Origin: AP-15 sp963700195
GTDB taxonomy: Bacteria; Pseudomonadota; Alphaproteobacteria; ATCC43930; CGMCC-115725
Reading direction: 5' to 3'
DNA length: 64,000 nucleotides
NCBI GenBank assembly: GCA_963700195.1
Contig: CAVOWQ010000033.1
Span: 1 to 64,000 of the forward strand
Shown here: piece after piece, positions 33,053 through 41,390 of the stretch
How positions within the stretch are numbered: the first letter of the stretch is position 1
How the letters are laid out: each line of letters begins with the position of its first letter
The notes under the pieces: model-generated
Seen by the model: only the letters and a program-made list of their open reading frames with translations
Told to the model about the DNA's origin: nothing
The model's database searches: none
Position numbers and translations under genes: made by a program

Positions 33053-33721
33053 ATGCGTGTTCTCTATCACCTGTGGCTTTCTCCCTTCTCGCGCAAAGTG
33101 CGCGTCGTGCTCAGGGAGAAGAACCTCGATTTCACCTTGAAGACCGAGAAGGTGTGGGAGAGGCGGCCGGAATTCCTCGCCCTCAGCCCGGCCGGCGAGG
33201 TTCCGGTGTTGATCGAGCCGGACGGGACCGTCCTCGCCGATACGACGGCGATCGTCGAATATCTCGACGAGGTTTACCGGGAGAAGATTCTGATCGGCAT
33301 CAACGCCGTCGATCGCGCCGAGGTCCGGCGCCTCACCGCCTGGTTCGACATCAAGATGAACCTCGAAGTGACTGAGAATTTGCTCGGCGAAAAGATGATG
33401 AAGCGTCTGACCGGGCTTGGCCAGCCGAACTCCCTGGCGATTCGCGCGGGACACGCAAATCTCCCTTACCACCTCGATTATCTCGGATACCTCGTCGAGC
33501 GCCGGCGCTGGCTTGCCGGCGATCATTTCTCGATCGCCGACGTCACCGCCGCTGCGCAGCTGTCGAGCCTCGATTATTTGGGCGACGTTCCCTGGGATGC
33601 ACACGAACCGGCCAAGGAATGGTACGCGCGGATCAAATCGCGCCCGAGCTTTCGCCCGATCCTGGCCGATCACATCCCAGGCGTTCCTCCGCCGAAACAC
33701 TACGCCGACCTCGATTTTTGA
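33053..33721 (+). CDS. glutathione S-transferase family protein
   Basis: 222 residues. The thioredoxin-like N-terminal domain starts RVLYHLWLSPFSRKVRVVLR, where SPFSRKV marks the active-site position. The cis-Pro segment is GEVPVLIEPDGTVLADTTAI. The all-helical C-terminal domain includes HFSIADVTAAAQLSSLDYLG. Such proteins conjugate or bind glutathione, mostly in detoxification. Substrate unknown. It stands alone upstream of a repeat block. Confidence 0.9.
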   Translation: MRVLYHLWLSPFSRKVRVVLREKNLDFTLKTEKVWERRPEFLALSPAGEVPVLIEPDGTVLADTTAIVEYLDEVYREKILIGINAVDRAEVRRLTAWFDIKMNLEVTENLLGEKMMKRLTGLGQPNSLAIRAGHANLPYHLDYLGYLVERRRWLAGDHFSIADVTAAAQLSSLDYLGDVPWDAHEPAKEWYARIKSRPSFRPILADHIPGVPPPKHYADLDF

Positions 33722-33735
33722 AAACTGCGGGATTG

Positions 33736-33848
33736 CCCCTCACCCCGATCCTCTCCCCGCAAGCGGGCGAAAGAGAAGAAAGCCCTAAGCCCCCTCTCCC
33801 CGCCTCAGCGGGGAGAGGGAGGGCCCACGCAGCGGGAGGGTGAGGGGC
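33736..33848. repeat. GC-rich palindromic repeat cluster
   Basis: Contains CCCCTCACCCCGATCCTCTC and the hairpin CCCTCTCCCCGC-CTCA-GCGGGGAGAGGG, ending in GGGAGGGTGAGGGGC, which is the inverse of the start. Same family as the repeats near 8.7, 24.1 and 25.5 kb. Confidence 0.7.
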
Positions 33849-33866
33849 AAATTCGGAGAAGCCGAG

Positions 33867-34811
33867 ATGAAATTAGCCGGTTTCTGGGTTTTCGTCCTCA
33901 CCGCCTGGGTCGGCTGCGGCAGCGCCTCGGCGCAGGACACCGCCGGACAGGAGGCGGCCCACCGGGCAATGGTGCTCGCGCAATTGCCGCCTGACGCGGC
34001 GAAAGTCCTGTTCGGGCGCGAGGTCACGCCGGTGGGGGGGCCGGCGCAGGCGATCGGTGCCTACGAGCGCGGATGTTTGAGCGGTGCGGTGGCCCTGCCC
34101 GCCGACGGACCCAATTGGCAGGTCATGCGCCCGTCGCGCAACCGCGCCTGGGGGCACCCCGTGTTGATTGCGCTGCTCGAACATCTGGCGCAGAAACTCC
34201 CCGCCGAGGCGGGTTGGCCCGGGCTTCTCGTTGGCGACATCGCGCAACCGCGGGGCGGACCGATGCTGACCGGGCATGGATCGCATCAGATCGGCCTCGA
34301 CGCCGATCTCTGGCTCACTCCGATGCCCGACCGGCGGCTCAGCCCGACTGAGCGCGACGAAATGTCCGCGACCGACGTCGTCACTGTAGACGGGATGAGG
34401 GTCGATGCCGCCTGGACGCCGCAACATCGCCGCCTGCTCGAGACCGTCGCACGCGAGCCGGCGGTCGCGCGGATCTTTGTCAATGCGGCAATCAAGCGAG
34501 CGCTGTGCCGGGAGGCAGGCTCGGACCGGGCGTGGCTGGCGAAAATCCGGCCCTGGTGGGGCCACAATTACCATTTTCATATGCGGCTTTCCTGCCCGAG
34601 CGGGGACCCGCAATGCCATAATCAGGCAGCTCCGCCGCCGGGAGATGGATGCGGCAAAGAACTCGACTGGTGGTTTACCGAGGAAGTACTTCATCCGGCA
34701 CCGTCGCCACCCGGCCGACCCCTTCGGCTCGTCGATTTGCCGCGAGCTTGTGCCGCACTGGTCGCGGCACCAAGTGGTCAGGTCCTGCATGTTCCGGCCG
34801 CGGAGCGGTAA
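33867..34811 (+). CDS. mepA: penicillin-insensitive murein endopeptidase
   Basis: A periplasmic LAS-type metallopeptidase that cuts D-Ala-meso-DAP crosslinks in peptidoglycan. Signal peptide: LAGFWVFVLTAWVGCGSASA. Zinc ligands are visible in GHGSHQIGLDADLWLTP (His and Asp of H-x6-D) and WGHNYHFHMRLSCP (the H-x-H pair). Conserved Cys residues suggest disulfides. 314 residues. ATG at 33867 is taken because it opens the signal peptide. Confidence 0.92.
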   Translation: MKLAGFWVFVLTAWVGCGSASAQDTAGQEAAHRAMVLAQLPPDAAKVLFGREVTPVGGPAQAIGAYERGCLSGAVALPADGPNWQVMRPSRNRAWGHPVLIALLEHLAQKLPAEAGWPGLLVGDIAQPRGGPMLTGHGSHQIGLDADLWLTPMPDRRLSPTERDEMSATDVVTVDGMRVDAAWTPQHRRLLETVAREPAVARIFVNAAIKRALCREAGSDRAWLAKIRPWWGHNYHFHMRLSCPSGDPQCHNQAAPPPGDGCGKELDWWFTEEVLHPAPSPPGRPLRLVDLPRACAALVAAPSGQVLHVPAAER

Positions 34812-34846
34812 ACGGCCAGCGCATAACCTTGAGGTTGGCTGACCGA

Positions 34847-35248
34847 ATGACACATTCGCCGCTCGGCAACCTGCACCGCATTGCACCATTGCATCGGCGC
34901 GCCCGAGCGGCTGCGACGTGCTTGGTTTTTGTCGCATTATTGGGCAACGTCCTGTTGCCGGCTGCGCTCTCGATCAGCATGCTGAAGGGGCCGGGTCGCG
35001 GTGTCCCCGGGGTTGGCATTTGCGGCCGATGGCCGGGAGATGCACCGGGCAAGACCAAACCCGGGCTGGTCGTGCACCATTGCCCATTGTGCACCGTGCC
35101 TCTTGCGCCACTGCCGCGATCGCCTGGCTTCGCAGTTCCGGGCGAAGTTGCCGACGGGAGCCCGCCGCCGCAGCCTCTGACGACTGTATCGGTCGCTCCG
35201 ATCCGGCACGGTCGGATGCAAGCGCGGGCCCCGCCCTCGGTAGCCTAA
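34847..35248 (+). CDS. DUF2946-like exported/membrane protein
   Basis: 133 residues with one hydrophobic N-terminal segment (ATCLVFVALLGNVLLPAALS) and the H-C-P-x-C cluster (VVHHCPLCTVPLAPLP) of DUF2946 proteins. These are small putative metal-binding proteins frequently found beside copper genes. The two genes that follow, PCu(A)C and Sco, make a copper link likely. No biochemical role is established for this protein itself. Confidence 0.65.
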   Translation: MTHSPLGNLHRIAPLHRRARAAATCLVFVALLGNVLLPAALSISMLKGPGRGVPGVGICGRWPGDAPGKTKPGLVVHHCPLCTVPLAPLPRSPGFAVPGEVADGSPPPQPLTTVSVAPIRHGRMQARAPPSVA

Positions 35249-35323
35249 GCCCAGCTCCCCACTCCTAACCGTAACGATCCTCGCGGCCGTCCTCTCGGGC
35301 CCGCGACCTCCAAAGGAATTCAG

Positions 35324-35782
35324 ATGTCGATCAAGATTCTCGCTTTCGCGGCGGGTCTCGTCGCCGCCAGCACCGCGCTGGCGCAGCCGTCTCAGCTCGA
35401 AGTCAACAACGCTTGGGCCGGAGCGACTCCCGGTAAAGCGGAAAATGGTGTCGCCTACGTGACAATTCAGTCGCCCACGGCCGATCGGCTGGTCTCGGCC
35501 TCTACCCCAGTCGCGAAGAAAGCCGAACTGCACACGATGTCGATGCAGGGCATGGTGATGAAGATGCGGCCGATCTCCGGGGTTGATATCCCCGCCGGTC
35601 AGCCCGTCAGCTTGAAGCCGGGGGGTGAGCACATCATGCTGATGGGTCTCAACAAACCATTGCGCGAAGGCCAATCCTTCCCGCTGACCCTCGACTTCGA
35701 GAAGGCCGGTCCTCGCACGGTGGACGTGACCGTCGAGAAAGCCGGTTCCAAGGGCCCCGGCCCAGCCGCGGCGCAGCACTGA
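35324..35782 (+). CDS. PCu(A)C periplasmic copper chaperone
   Basis: 152 residues with a signal peptide (ILAFAAGLVAASTALAQ). The copper site H-(M)-x10-M-x21-H-x-M is visible: ELHTMSMQGMVMKMRPISG and GGEHIMLMGLNKPL. The family passes Cu(I) to the CuA or CuB site of heme-copper oxidases. An AAAGGAA ribosome site lies upstream, and the Sco gene follows 18 bases later, so the two are one unit. Confidence 0.92.
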   Translation: MSIKILAFAAGLVAASTALAQPSQLEVNNAWAGATPGKAENGVAYVTIQSPTADRLVSASTPVAKKAELHTMSMQGMVMKMRPISGVDIPAGQPVSLKPGGEHIMLMGLNKPLREGQSFPLTLDFEKAGPRTVDVTVEKAGSKGPGPAAAQH

Positions 35783-35800
35783 GCCAGGAAGGAGCGCATC

Positions 35801-36451
35801 ATGGCCCGCACCCCCTCGACCGCCCAGGTTCGAACTTCGCCCGCCGGCGGCTCGCGCCGCTTCTTGCTGATCGCCGGCGTTCTCGCCGGGCTCGTCATCC
35901 TCGGGACTGGCGCCTTCCTCGCCCTGGCCTCACGGGATAACCCGCGGGGTGTCGCCGGGATGGCGCTCGCCAGTGCGATCGGCGGGCCGTTTCAGCTGGT
36001 CGATCAGAACGGCAAGACGGTGACCGACGCGGACCTCAAAGGAAAATGGTCGCTGATCTATTTCGGCTATACCCATTGCCCCGACGCCTGTCCGACAGCG
36101 CTCAACGACATCTCGATTGCGCTCTCCCAGCTCGGGCCGAAGCGCGACGCGGTTCGTCCGGTCTTCATCACAGTCGACCCCGAGCGGGACACTCCCGAAT
36201 CCCTCAAAGCCTATGTTACCAGCTTCGATGCCCCGATCCTGGCGCTGACCGGCACCGCCGACCAGGTCGCCAAGGCCGCCAAAGGCTATCGGGTCTATTA
36301 CGCGAAGCATCCGGAGGCCGGCGGCGACTATTCGATGGACCACAGCTCGGTGATCTATGTGATGGACCCGGAGGGCCGCTTCACCGCCAGCTTCACCCAC
36401 GAAAGTGCCCCCGAGCAGATTTCCGAGAGGCTCAAGAAACTGATCGGGTGA
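35801..36451 (+). CDS. SCO1/SenC-type cytochrome oxidase copper-assembly protein
   Basis: A membrane-anchored thioredoxin-fold protein (helix near residues 21-43). Copper/redox ligands are C93 and C97 in YTHCPDACPTALND, with the distal His in YSMDHSSVIYVMDPEG. FITVDPERDTPESLKAYV is a family block. 216 residues. It acts with PCu(A)C in maturation of the CuA centre. No oxidase subunits are in the window. Confidence 0.93.
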   Translation: MARTPSTAQVRTSPAGGSRRFLLIAGVLAGLVILGTGAFLALASRDNPRGVAGMALASAIGGPFQLVDQNGKTVTDADLKGKWSLIYFGYTHCPDACPTALNDISIALSQLGPKRDAVRPVFITVDPERDTPESLKAYVTSFDAPILALTGTADQVAKAAKGYRVYYAKHPEAGGDYSMDHSSVIYVMDPEGRFTASFTHESAPEQISERLKKLIG

Positions 36452-36460
36452 ACCCGCCGA

Positions 36461-37222
36461 TCAGAACTGCACTCGCTGGGTCAGCGCGCCGTCGACGATC
36501 AGGTTGGTGCCGGTGATGAAGCTCGCGCGCGGGCTGGCGAGGAACACGACCGCGTTCGCGACCTCGGCCGGCGTCCCCATGCGGCCCATCGGGTTGCGCC
36601 CGACCATCGTCCGAAACAGGTCCGGGTTGTTCTCTTCGAGGACGTTCCACACCCCGCCTTTGAAATAGACGTTGCCCGGCGAGACCATGTTGGCACGGAT
36701 GTTCTTGGCGGCGAGGTTGCGGGCGAGCGCTTTGACATAGGGCACCAGCGCCGCCTTTGCCGAGGCATAAGGGCGCGGCGGACCGGCGATCTCGACCGCG
36801 CCCGTCGTGCCGACAACGACGATCGCGCCGCCCGTCGATCGCTCGAGGAAAGGGATGGCCGCCTCGATCCCGGCGACGGTGCCCATGATGTCGATCTCCA
36901 GGCTGCGCCGCCAGGAATCGTCGTCCATGCTCTGCGCCAGCGCGCTGACATTGGCGACGAAGATGTCGAGGCCGCCGAGTGCCGCCGCGGCCTTGCCGAC
37001 CCAGGCGCGCAGCGCCTCGGTCTCGGACACATCGATCCTACTGCCCCAGCTTTTCACACCTTGGCCCCTGAGCGCAGCCACGGTCTCGTCGACCGCCGCC
37101 TCATGGCGGGCGCAAAGCGCGACGTTGCAGCCCTCGGCCGCCAACAGCTCGGCAATGGCGCGGCCGATGCCGCGCGTGCCGCCGGTGACGATCGCATTCT
37201 TTTCCTTGAGATCGAGGTCCAC
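36461..37222 (-). CDS. short-chain dehydrogenase/reductase
   Basis: A classical SDR of 253 residues: the cofactor loop TGGTRGIGRAIAELL, the catalytic Y-x3-K in PRPYASAKAALVPYVKAL, and the PG motif VSPGNVYF. The position that normally holds the catalytic Ser reads VVVGTTGAVE, so Thr may replace it. It converges with the Sco gene and is divergent from the aminotransferase. Substrate unknown; cofactor preference unclear. Confidence 0.88.
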   Translation of the reverse strand: MDLDLKEKNAIVTGGTRGIGRAIAELLAAEGCNVALCARHEAAVDETVAALRGQGVKSWGSRIDVSETEALRAWVGKAAAALGGLDIFVANVSALAQSMDDDSWRRSLEIDIMGTVAGIEAAIPFLERSTGGAIVVVGTTGAVEIAGPPRPYASAKAALVPYVKALARNLAAKNIRANMVSPGNVYFKGGVWNVLEENNPDLFRTMVGRNPMGRMGTPAEVANAVVFLASPRASFITGTNLIVDGALTQRVQF

Positions 37223-37291
37223 ACTGCGCTCCTTTCGCCTGACGAGCCGGTACTATAATGCTTGATCACCACCGCACAGGAGGGTTCGCCG

Positions 37292-38218
37292 ATGGCGCTC
37301 GCAAACGAACGCGTCGCCTGGTTCAACGGCAAGATCGTTCGCGAAAGCGAAGTGCTGATCCCGTTCCGCGATCAGGGCTTTTTGCGCGGCGACGCCGTGT
37401 TCGACATGACCCGCAGCTTCAACGGCAAGGCGTTCCGGCTCGCCGAGCACATCGCCCGGCTCTACCGCTCGCTCAGATACCTCGATATCGACCCGGGGCT
37501 CTCGCCCGCTGAGATGGCTGCCATCAGCGAGGATGTCCTGGGGCGCAATCGTCACCTGCTCGGCTCCGGGGAGGATTACTGGCTCGCCCAACGGATCAGC
37601 CGCGGCATCAACCGGGTCCCCGGCGACAACTGGGACCACTACGGGCCCAATGTGATCGTCGAATGCGTTCCGCTCCCACTGCGCGAGCGAGCCAAACATT
37701 TCCGCGACGGCATCGATATCGTCACCCCTTCGCTGCGGCGCACACCGCCCGACTCGCTGTCGCCGCGCGCCAAGATGCACCAGTACATGAACCTGGTGCT
37801 GGCCGACCGCGAGGTGAAGGCGCAGAAGCCCGACGCCTGGGCGGTGTTGCTCGACGTAAACGGCAATCTCTCAGAGGGTCAGGGGAGCAACGTCTTCCTG
37901 GTGCGCGACGGCCGGCTGTCGACGCCGAAGGAGCGATATGTGCTGCCCGGCGTCAGCCGTCAGGCGGTGATCGACCTCGCCGGCAGCCTCGAAATCCCTT
38001 TCGAAGAGCGCGACATCGACCTTTACGACGCTTACACCGCCGACGAGTGTTTCCTGACCTCGACGAGCCTTTGCATCTGCGGCGTGCGAAGCCTCAACGG
38101 ACGCAAATTTGCTGCCGAGGAGGTTCCGGGGCCGGTCACCCAGCAACTGACCGAGGCATACAAAGAGATGGTCGGCTGCGACTTTGTCGCACAATACCTG
38201 CGGCGGCTCGACGGCTGA
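37292..38218 (+). CDS. class IV (branched-chain/D-amino acid type) aminotransferase
   Basis: A PLP fold type IV enzyme of 308 residues. The family start is VAWFNGKIVRESEVLIPFRD with QGFLRGDAVFDMTRSFNG. The PLP lysine is in SPRAKMHQYMNLVLAD. The cofactor-binding GNLSEGQGSNVFLVRDG and LPGVSRQAVIDLA blocks are present. ATG at 37292 follows an excellent ribosome site (AGGAGGG, 7 bases). It could be a branched-chain, D-alanine or other amine transaminase. The phosphoesterase start touches its stop (38218/38219). Confidence 0.88.
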   Translation: MALANERVAWFNGKIVRESEVLIPFRDQGFLRGDAVFDMTRSFNGKAFRLAEHIARLYRSLRYLDIDPGLSPAEMAAISEDVLGRNRHLLGSGEDYWLAQRISRGINRVPGDNWDHYGPNVIVECVPLPLRERAKHFRDGIDIVTPSLRRTPPDSLSPRAKMHQYMNLVLADREVKAQKPDAWAVLLDVNGNLSEGQGSNVFLVRDGRLSTPKERYVLPGVSRQAVIDLAGSLEIPFEERDIDLYDAYTADECFLTSTSLCICGVRSLNGRKFAAEEVPGPVTQQLTEAYKEMVGCDFVAQYLRRLDG

Positions 38219-39912
38219 ATGGGCATCCCAATACGGGGTTCGGCCCTCGCTTTAGTGGCATTGCTGGTGCTGCATGCCCCGGCGCGCGCGCAAACAGCGA
38301 CCCCGATTGAACATCTGATCGTGGTTGTCGGCGAGAATCTCAGCTTTGACAATCTCTTTGGTACCTACGAGCCGCAATCAAATGCTAAAATTCGCAATCT
38401 GCTGTCTCAGGGCATCGTCAACCGCGACGGCAGCCCGGGCCCGGAATTCTCCAAGGCGGCTCAGCGCCGCGCCGAGGTGCGCGAAACTTACCAAGTAACG
38501 CCGCACATTGTCGGCACCTATGGCGAGCTGCCGCGGCCCGGTACGACCTATGCGCCCGGGCTGCCACGGTTTGCGCCGGACGCGCGATTTCCGGCATTGC
38601 TGCCGAATGGGCCCTTTCAGATCACGAAATACGTCGATTACACCGCAGCGGTCGGCGACCCGGTGCACCGTTTCTTCCAGATGTGGCAGCAAGTCGACGG
38701 CGGCGGGCGCGATCTCTTCGTCTGGGTGGACGAGACCTCGGGCGAGGGATCGCAGAACCGCGCAGATCCGGACTCCGGCACCAACCAGGGCGCCGTCGCG
38801 ATGGGCTTCTACAACATGGCCGCAGGCGACGCGCCCTATTTCCGCCAGCTCGCCGACAATTATGCGCTCAGCGACAATCACCACCAGCCGGTAATGGGCG
38901 GCACGGGTGCGAACTTTCAGGCGCTCGCGACGGGTCACGCAATCGCATACACGCGGAGGGTAGTCCGGCAGAGCCGCCGCCCAACCAGGTCGAGAACCCC
39001 GACCCCAGGCCGGAATCCAACAATTGGTACACTCATTCGGGCTACCGGAGCGGCTCGTACACCGAATGCTCGGACCCGAGCCAACCAGGCGTCTCGTCGA
39101 TCCGGGCCTATCTCGACAGCCTGCCTTATCGGACCTTCAACGACGGGAATTGTGAGAAGGGCGCTTATTATCTGGTCAACAACTACAGTCCGGGCTTTTT
39201 GGCCACCGGCGAGCCGTCGCCGTTGGGGCCGACGGTGTACCGCGTTCCGCCCCAGGTCCAGCCAACCATCGCCGAGGCGCTCTCAGCCAAAGGGGTGACT
39301 TGGAAATGGTATTCCGGTGGGCGGGACGGCGCCGCATTGACCAAGGAATATAGCGGCGTCGCCGATCCACTGACGTATTCCAGCGCGATCATGACCAGTG
39401 CACTGAGGTCTAATCTGCAAGACCATACCGCGCTGTTCCACGACATCGAAGACGCCGGCCATATGCCTGCGGTAGCTTTTGTGATCCCGCCCAACTCCGA
39501 ATCCGGCCACCCAGCGTCATCGAACGTCTCGCGTTATGAGGAATTCATCCGCAAGCTGATCGAAAAGGTGCAGTCGAACCCGGCATTGTGGGCGAAGTCA
39601 GCAATCCTGGTGACCGTCGACGAGGGCGGCGGCTATTGGGACAGCGGCTACATTCAGATCCTCGATGCCTTTGGCGACGGGACGCGCATTCCGCTGATCG
39701 CCGTCTCGCCGTTCGTCCGAAAGGGTTTGGTCGACCACACCTACACCGACCACGTCTCGATCCTGAAATTCATCGAGGCGAATTGGAGGCTGGCACCCTT
39801 GTCGGCCCGCAGCCGCGACCAGCTCCCTAATCCGATCGAAGACGGCGCCGATCCCTACGTCCCGACCAATCGGCCGGCAATCGGCGACCTCAGAAGCCTT
39901 TTTCAGTTCTGA
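38219..39912 (+). CDS. secreted phosphoesterase (phospholipase C/AcpA-type acid phosphatase), one frameshift
   Basis: Signal peptide (SALALVALLVLHAPARAQ), then the family start IEHLIVVVGENLSFDNLFGT with the metal-binding Glu-Asn. SDNHHQPVMGGTGANFQALA and VTVDEGGGYWDSGYIQILD are the other active-site blocks. TDHVSILKFIEANW closes the domain. The frame is lost near 38955 (HAIAYT to AEGSPAEPPPNQVEN) and one base is missing there, unlike the other single shifts in this window, which gain a base. Corrected length is about 565 codons. Probably a periplasmic or secreted phosphatase or phospholipase C. Confidence 0.85.
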
Positions 39913-39925
39913 GCAGGAGCAATAA

Positions 39926-40027
39926 ATGAGGAAGAGCGTCAAGGCGAGCACGACGATCCGGGCCAACAAGCGCAAGGCCAAGCTGAAGGCGAAACATCGC
40001 CGACAGCGAGCGCGGGCGACCGCCTAG
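39926..40027 (+). CDS. 33-residue very basic small protein
   Basis: ATG at 39926 has CAGGAG seven bases upstream and starts 14 bases after the phosphoesterase stop. The product is MRKSVKASTTIRANKRKAKL then KAKHRRQRARATA: about 15 of 33 residues are Lys, Arg or His, with no acidic residue. It would bind nucleic acid or acidic surfaces and looks like small basic proteins of unknown role found in many alphaproteobacteria. The clean ribosome site and lack of acids argue against a chance frame. No firm family can be named. Confidence 0.6.
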   Translation: MRKSVKASTTIRANKRKAKLKAKHRRQRARATA

Positions 40028-40116
40028 GCGTTAGACGCGCTTTCTGCGGTTCTCGGAGGGTGCAGGGAATTTGCCCTGTGACGCGATCTCCTGCAAATCA
40101 GGCCGGAATTCCAACC

Positions 40117-40515
40117 TCAACTACGCCGCGCCGATATCTTTGCTTGCCACAACAGGAGCGCAGGTGTCACGCCAAGCTCCATCCCCAACGCGAAAAGGGA
40201 CGAACCGTCCGCATCGCGGTTGAACAGCACCCCGAACAAACGGCCGAACCCGCCGATAATAACGATCGTGGCGAGCAGGCGAAAGCGGACGGTCGATCTC
40301 TCGACGCGCGGGACCGTTGTCAAAAACAGGATTCCGATGCCCAGCAGCAGGCCCGACAAATAGCGGTAATGGCTATCAGCCGCGACAGTCACGTTTTCGA
40401 TCCCGACCATCGCCGGCCCAAGGATGACACCCATGCCGCCGGCGCTGATCGGGACCAGGCACGCCGCGGCAACGGCGATCCTCAACAATCGGGCTTCGTG
40501 CATGACCGCCGGCAT
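40117..40515 (-). CDS. DUF4345-like four-helix membrane protein
   Basis: 132 residues with about four hydrophobic helices. The first loop and second helix carry DSHYRYLSGLLLGIGILFLT, the most typical DUF4345 motif; IVIIGGFGRLFGVLFN is the third helix. An ATG at 40503 is an alternative start. Function unknown. It is alone on the minus strand between the basic protein and the SnoaL-like gene. Confidence 0.72.
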   Translation of the reverse strand: MPAVMHEARLLRIAVAAACLVPISAGGMGVILGPAMVGIENVTVAADSHYRYLSGLLLGIGILFLTTVPRVERSTVRFRLLATIVIIGGFGRLFGVLFNRDADGSSLFALGMELGVTPALLLWQAKISARRS

Positions 40516-40682
40516 AGCTGACGCATCGAGGCTGAGATTGAGGCTCTCCGGCCGGGATTATGCGACGCGAGTTGAACCATTCGAACTACCCAACAACGTT
40601 CAGAAACGGGCTGAACCCCGCCGGTGGATTTCTGGAGAGGACGCCGTCAGAAGGCATGGGCGTTCGATAGGTCGGCGTGTCC

Positions 40683-41183
40683 TTACAGGCGTTGGGGGTC
40701 GATCGAGATCGAGGCCGGGAGGTCGCTGCCGACGAAGATCGGCCGCAGGACGTGCGACTGAAAACGCCACAGCCGGTCGTCGCCGAGCAGGCATTGGGCT
40801 TCGAAATCCGCAATCATGGCGGGCGGTCTTGACCACCGAAAGGGGGGGCGGCCGTCGGCGCGGTAGAGGCTCATCACGCCGACCGCCCGGACGGAACGTG
40901 CATCGTCGGGCAGCACCGAAAGATTGCCGATCAGGTGACGCGTCGTGGTGGTGCCGTGCTGTCGCCGCCGAGCGTAGAAGGCACGGACTTTTTCGGGTCC
41001 TTCGAACCGGTTGTTGCCGACCGCGAAGAGCGCCTCCGGCAAATAAAACTCGTGCGCCCGGATGCCGCCGTTGTGGTCCACATCGGCCCAGTAGTTGGTC
41101 ATAAGGCGATTGAGCGCATACCATAGCGCCAGATCGTCGGTGTCCAGCATTTGCCTTGGTTCCTCCCAGAGATGAGCCGACAT
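40683..41183 (-). CDS. SnoaL-like (NTF2-fold) protein
   Basis: 166 residues of the nuclear transport factor 2 fold. An N-terminal helix pair (LALWYALNRLMTNYWADVDH) is followed by the curved sheet (EFYLPEALFAVGN, TTTTRHLIGNLSVL). The conserved H-L-I-x-N strand is typical of SnoaL_4-type ring-hydroxylating dioxygenase beta-like proteins. The reaction cannot be predicted. It is divergent from the glycogen debranching-type gene, with 207 bases between the starts that probably hold both promoters. Confidence 0.72.
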   Translation of the reverse strand: MSAHLWEEPRQMLDTDDLALWYALNRLMTNYWADVDHNGGIRAHEFYLPEALFAVGNNRFEGPEKVRAFYARRRQHGTTTTRHLIGNLSVLPDDARSVRAVGVMSLYRADGRPPFRWSRPPAMIADFEAQCLLGDDRLWRFQSHVLRPIFVGSDLPASISIDPQRL

Positions 41184-41390
41184 CTCCCGGATTTCCGAGG
41201 CGGTGAGTGTCGCTCATTGTTTTCCCCAGCCCTCCTTGCGCCGGTTCGCGCCCGGCGTCAATCGGTTATGCATAGGACGCGGGCATCTTCAGAGACGCCG
41301 GCCTCTTGCGTCTTCCTTTTCTGAATTATCTAAGACAGTGCGGCACGGTCGGCCCGGCGTACCCGTTGCACGCATCAGTGGGGAGCAGTT

